Part shown: positions 41,519 to 45,000 of the stretch, piece by piece
Position numbering within the stretch: position 1 is the stretch's first letter
Layout: each line of letters begins with the position of its first letter
From: Desulfuromonas sp. CSMB_57
Lineage (GTDB): Bacteria > Desulfobacterota > Desulfuromonadia > Desulfuromonadales > Syntrophotaleaceae
Length of the DNA stretch: 45,000 bases
Reading direction: 5' to 3'
Assembly: GCF_020194955.2 (NCBI RefSeq)
Contig: NZ_JAFCIY020000010.1
Span: forward strand, 1-45,000
Notes under the pieces: model-generated
The model's database searches: none
What the model saw: the letters and a program-made list of their open reading frames with translations, nothing else
Told to the model about the DNA's origin: nothing
Made by a program: the position numbers and the translations under genes

Positions 41519-43081
41519 TTGAGTATAGAAATCGCATGGTTGCAGGTAGGGGTGGCACTGCTGGCCGGCGCCCTCGGCGGCGTCCTGGTGCGCAGGCGTC
41601 TGGCGGAAAACGAACTGGCAACTGCTCGGCGTAGCGCTGAGCAGATTCTGGCGGAAGCCAACAAGGACGCGGAAATTCTTCGCAAGGAAGCGGAAATCCA
41701 AAAAAAGGATGCACTGCTGCAAGCCAAGGCGGAGTGGGAGGAAGAGGCCCGTGAGATGCGCCGGGAGCTGCAGTCCCAGGAGAAGCGCTTGTTGCAGCGA
41801 GAGGAGCTTATCGACCGGAAGACGACGCAGCTGGATGGCCGGGAGGAAAGCCTCGAACGCCGGGAAACGCGCCTGGGTGAACAGGAAGAGCAGATCCGGG
41901 GCCGCGAGGCTGAGGTGGAGCAATTGCGCGTCGCCCAGCGCGAACGGTTGGAGCAATTGGCCGGGATCTCGTCCGACGAAGCCAAGCAGCAGATCATGGC
42001 CATGATGGAGAGCGAAGCCCGCCACGAATCGGCAAAATGGATCAAGCAGATCGAAGATGAGGCACGTGAGTCGGCGGACAAGAAGGCTCAGGAAATTCTC
42101 GCTTTGGCGGTGCAGCGCTACGCCGGTGATTTCGTGGCCGAAAGTGCCGTCAGCGTGGTGCCCTTGCCGTCGGACGAAATGAAGGGGCGCATCATCGGCC
42201 GGGAAGGCCGCAACATCCGTGCCATCGAGGCGGCCACCGGCATCGATCTGATTATCGATGATACCCCGGAGGCGGTCATTATTTCCGGGTTCAATCCGGT
42301 GCGGCGTGAAGTGGCGCGCATTTCCCTGGAGCGCCTGATTACCGATGGCCGCATCCATCCGGCGCGCATCGAGGAAGTGGTCACCAAGGCGGCTCAGGAA
42401 GTCGACAACTCCATTCGCGAAGCGGGCGAGCAGGCAACCTTCGATGTCGGTGTCCATGGCATTCATCCGGAAATCATCAAACTCATCGGCCGCCTCAAGT
42501 ACCGCACCTCCTATGGCCAGAACGTGCTGCAGCATTCCATCGAAGTGGCTTTTCTTTGCGGCATCATGGCGGCCGAACTCGGCATCAACGTCAAGCAGGC
42601 CAAGCGTGCCGGTCTGTTGCACGATATCGGCAAGGCCGTGGACCACGAGATCGAGGGGTCTCATGCCGTCATCGGCGCCAACCTGGCCCGCAAGTTTGGC
42701 GAATCGCCCAAGGTGGTTCACGCCTTGGCGGCCCACCATGAGGATGAAAAGCCGGCCACTGTGCTGGCGGTCCTGGTGCAGGCCGCCGATGCCCTCTCCG
42801 GGGCTCGGCCCGGCGCCCGCCGCGAAATGCTGGAAACCTACGTCAAGCGCCTCCAGGATTTGGAACGTATCGGCACCTCCTTCCAGGGCGTGACCAGTTG
42901 CTACGCCATCCAGGCCGGTCGGGAGATCCGGGTGATGGTTTCCAGCGAAGATGTCTCCGATGTTCAGGCCCATGTCCTGGCCAAGGATGTGGCCCAGAAG
43001 ATCGAGGCGGAAATGACCTATCCCGGTCAGATCAAGGTGAATGTCATCCGCGAAACCCGCGCGGTTGAATACGCAAAATAG
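41519..43081 (+). CDS. rny: Ribonuclease Y
   Basis: RNase Y is a membrane-anchored endoribonuclease that starts mRNA decay. The 520-residue product has an N-terminal membrane helix (about 6-24, [20 protein letters not shown]) and a long coiled coil (about 28-180). The KH domain is at about 210-290 ([20 protein letters not shown]) and the metal-dependent HD domain at about 335-430 ([29 protein letters not shown]). The start is TTG with GAGGAGG 8 bases upstream. The next gene is ymdB, as in Firmicutes and many anaerobes. Confidence 0.97.
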   Translation: MSIEIAWLQVGVALLAGALGGVLVRRRLAENELATARRSAEQILAEANKDAEILRKEAEIQKKDALLQAKAEWEEEAREMRRELQSQEKRLLQREELIDRKTTQLDGREESLERRETRLGEQEEQIRGREAEVEQLRVAQRERLEQLAGISSDEAKQQIMAMMESEARHESAKWIKQIEDEARESADKKAQEILALAVQRYAGDFVAESAVSVVPLPSDEMKGRIIGREGRNIRAIEAATGIDLIIDDTPEAVIISGFNPVRREVARISLERLITDGRIHPARIEEVVTKAAQEVDNSIREAGEQATFDVGVHGIHPEIIKLIGRLKYRTSYGQNVLQHSIEVAFLCGIMAAELGINVKQAKRAGLLHDIGKAVDHEIEGSHAVIGANLARKFGESPKVVHALAAHHEDEKPATVLAVLVQAADALSGARPGARREMLETYVKRLQDLERIGTSFQGVTSCYAIQAGREIRVMVSSEDVSDVQAHVLAKDVAQKIEAEMTYPGQIKVNVIRETRAVEYAK

Positions 43082-43141
43082 CGGCCCGCTGCCTGGCTGT
43101 TCGGCGCGATCCGGAGGAGACCCTGGAAGGGGCGAGAACTG

Positions 43142-43924
43142 TTGAATATTCTTTTTATTGGTGACATCGTAGGCCGCCCCGGGCGGCATGCCGTAGCCAG
43201 TTGTCTGCATCAGGTGGTGGATGCCTGGCAGGTCGATCTGGTTCTGGCGAATGGTGAAAACGCCGCGGCCGGTTTTGGCCTGACCGCCGCCATTGCCCTT
43301 GAGTTGTTTGAAATGGGCATCGATTTCATGACCACGGGCAATCATATCTGGGACAAGCGGGAAGTCTACGATTACCTGGAACGCGAGCCCCGCCTGTTGC
43401 GGCCGGCCAATTATCCACCGGGACTGCCTGGTCGCGGCGTTGGTTTCTGTACCACCGCTGCAGGGTGCAAGGTTGGTATTCTCAATCTCGAGGGCCGGGT
43501 GTTCATGAACAACCTGGATTGCCCCTTCCGGGTCGCCGACCGCGAACTGGACCAGCTGCGCCGTGAAACTTCCGTGATTCTGGTGGACTTTCATGCCGAA
43601 GCGACCAGTGAAAAAATGGCCCTTGGCTACTATCTGGACGGACGGGTATCGGCGGTCATCGGCACCCATACCCATGTTCAGACGGCGGATGAACAGATTC
43701 TCGGCGGCGGGACGGCTTATATTTCCGACGCCGGCATGACCGGCAGCCGTGATGCGGTCATCGGTATGCGCAAGGAACTGGCCATGGAAAAATTTCTTAC
43801 CCAGTTGCCGGTTCGCTTCGAAGTCGCAAAAAAGGACGCGGCCCTGTGCGGGGTGGTGGTGACCGTGGACGAGCAGTCGGGGCGGGCCAGCGCTATTCGC
43901 AGGATTGTGGCGCCGGTCGCCTGA
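43142..43924 (+). CDS. ymdB: YmdB family metallophosphoesterase (TIGR00282)
   Basis: YmdB proteins are dimetal phosphoesterases, shown to hydrolyse 2',3'-cyclic nucleotides in vitro and to affect biofilm and motility decisions in Bacillus. The 260-residue product contains the metal-binding motifs LFIGDIVGRPGR, LANGENAAAGFG, MTTGNHIWDKREV, VDFHAEATSEK and VIGTHTHVQTADEQIL, then YISDAGMTG. The start is TTG with GGAAGGGG about 9 bases upstream. It lies 60 bases after rny, its usual partner. Confidence 0.95.
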   Translation: MNILFIGDIVGRPGRHAVASCLHQVVDAWQVDLVLANGENAAAGFGLTAAIALELFEMGIDFMTTGNHIWDKREVYDYLEREPRLLRPANYPPGLPGRGVGFCTTAAGCKVGILNLEGRVFMNNLDCPFRVADRELDQLRRETSVILVDFHAEATSEKMALGYYLDGRVSAVIGTHTHVQTADEQILGGGTAYISDAGMTGSRDAVIGMRKELAMEKFLTQLPVRFEVAKKDAALCGVVVTVDEQSGRASAIRRIVAPVA

Positions 43925-43996
43925 GTTTGAGGATAATGCCCGGTGCCGTTATGCAATGCGCCCTGCGGGCTGAAATAAAATGAGGAGGGACACCCT

Positions 43997-45000
43997 ATGT
44001 TGTCGGTTCCGGAGCAATTAGCGATCATTCGCCGCGGCGCGGTGGAGATTCTGGTGGAAGCAGAGCTGGAAAAGAAGTTGGAGAAATCCCTGGCCACCGG
44101 TGTGCCACTGAAAATCAAGGCCGGTTTTGATCCCACGGCGCCGGACCTGCATCTCGGCCATACGGTCCTGATTCAGAAGCTCAAGCAGTTTCAGGACCTC
44201 GGTCATCAGGTTTATTTTCTCATCGGCGACTTTACCGGCATGATCGGCGATCCGACGGGAAAAAACGAAACGCGCAAATCCCTGACCCGGGAGCAGGTTT
44301 TGCAGAACGCCGAAACCTACAAGGAACAGGTGTTCAAAATACTCGATCCGGCCAAGACGCAGGTGGTTTTCAACAGCACCTGGATGGGCGGCATGAGTGC
44401 CGCCGATCTCATCGGCCTGGCGTCCCGTTATACGGTCGCCCGCATGTTGGAGCGGGACGATTTTCACAAACGATTCGCCGGCCAGCAGCCCATTGCCATC
44501 CACGAGTTTCTCTATCCTTTGGTGCAGGGTTACGATTCCGTCGCCCTGCGGGCCGATGTCGAACTGGGGGGCACCGACCAGAAGTTCAACCTGCTGGTTG
44601 GCCGTGAACTGCAAAAGCAAGAGGGGCAGGAGCCCCAATGCGTGCTCACCATGCCGTTGCTCGAAGGTCTCGACGGGGTCAACAAGATGAGTAAATCCCT
44701 GGGCAACTATATCGGCATCACCGAGCCGCCGCGGGAGATTTTCGGCAAGGTCATGAGCATCAGCGACGACTTGATGGTGCGTTATTATGAGCTCTTGTCC
44801 GATGTCGACCTGGCCCATCTGCAGCAGGTCCGCGATGGTATCGCCGGGCGGACCGGAGGGCTGCATCCCATGGAAAGCAAGAAGGCATTGGCCCGTGAGC
44901 TGGTGGCGCGTTTTTACGATGCAGCTCAGGCCTGCCAGGCCGAGCAGGATTTCGTTCAGCAGTTCAAGAAAAAAGAGATTCCTGAGGACATCCCCACCGT
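43997..45000 (+). CDS. tyrS: Tyrosyl-tRNA synthetase (3' end outside window)
   Basis: About 334 codons are present. It shows [17 protein letters not shown] with the class I HIGH-type motif (HLGH), [53 protein letters not shown] and the KMSKS loop ([13 protein letters not shown]). The HLGH-containing opening and the overall form are of the TyrZ-like type rather than E. coli TyrS. TGAGGAGG lies 8 bases before the ATG. The C-terminal S4 domain lies past base 45000. It is the fourth gene of the fthC-rny-ymdB-tyrS run. Confidence 0.96.
   Translation, partial: MLSVPEQLAIIRRGAVEILVEAELEKKLEKSLATGVPLKIKAGFDPTAPDLHLGHTVLIQKLKQFQDLGHQVYFLIGDFTGMIGDPTGKNETRKSLTREQVLQNAETYKEQVFKILDPAKTQVVFNSTWMGGMSAADLIGLASRYTVARMLERDDFHKRFAGQQPIAIHEFLYPLVQGYDSVALRADVELGGTDQKFNLLVGRELQKQEGQEPQCVLTMPLLEGLDGVNKMSKSLGNYIGITEPPREIFGKVMSISDDLMVRYYELLSDVDLAHLQQVRDGIAGRTGGLHPMESKKALARELVARFYDAAQACQAEQDFVQQFKKKEIPEDIPT

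Overview
This is a 45 kb stretch of ordinary, densely packed bacterial chromosome with high GC, about 38 protein genes, no rRNA or tRNA, no insertion sequence, no phage genes and no CRISPR array. The gene content points to a Gram-negative anaerobe of the Desulfuromonadales/Geobacterales group. The supporting genes are an outer-membrane assembly lipoprotein (BamD), OmpW- and OmpA-type barrels, a menaquinone-type UbiE, a Cat1/AarC-like acetate-succinate CoA-transferase, a yggT-divIVA-DUF167 cluster, and DUF6178 and MEDS-domain proteins. The group assignment is an inference from gene content and style, not a database result.

Layout: 1-1858 holds a thiamine-thiazole operon on the minus strand (thiF-thiS-thiG) behind a TPP riboswitch with an intrinsic terminator. 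2019-2586 holds two small plus-strand genes of unknown role. 2643-3713 is a DAHP synthase, divergent from yggT-divIVA-yggU (3958-5069), with two near-consensus sigma-70 promoters in the gap. 5166-5414 is a small coiled-coil gene with a palindrome at its predicted start site. 5521-7607 on the minus strand holds yjbQ, a DUF362 ferredoxin-like protein and an LEA-type lipoprotein. xerC follows on plus. Then on minus come a CoA-transferase, bamD and rpoH, the last with a perfect CIRCE operator on its promoter.

12347-13876 holds a YtqB/MnmM-type methyltransferase and xthA. 14126-16088 is a convergent pair of outer-membrane protein genes separated by three strong hairpins. 16284-17972 is a DUF6178 gene, then rlmD (minus) and ispG-antiporter-pgi (plus). 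23851-26196 is a chemoreceptor with a sigma-54-like promoter, followed by trmO (minus), an orphan MEDS-PAS histidine kinase, ubiE, and a large AsmA/YhdP-like protein with rluA on minus. 34739-39967 is smc, a roadblock-domain gene and ftsY. 40028-40554 is zapB-zapA. The 360-base gap to fthC is the usual home of 6S RNA in proteobacteria and contains nested hairpins and terminators. fthC-rny-ymdB-tyrS closes the window, with tyrS cut by the edge.

Most genes are housekeeping: cofactor and isoprenoid synthesis, envelope assembly, RNA modification and decay, chromosome segregation and cell division. The more informative signals are regulatory: the TPP riboswitch whose terminator abuts the thiF start codon, CIRCE on rpoH, paired palindromes exactly 30 bp apart upstream of the OmpW-like gene, a 23-bp perfect inverted repeat between convergent genes, and the zapA-fthC gap. 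I see no convincing undescribed multi-gene system.
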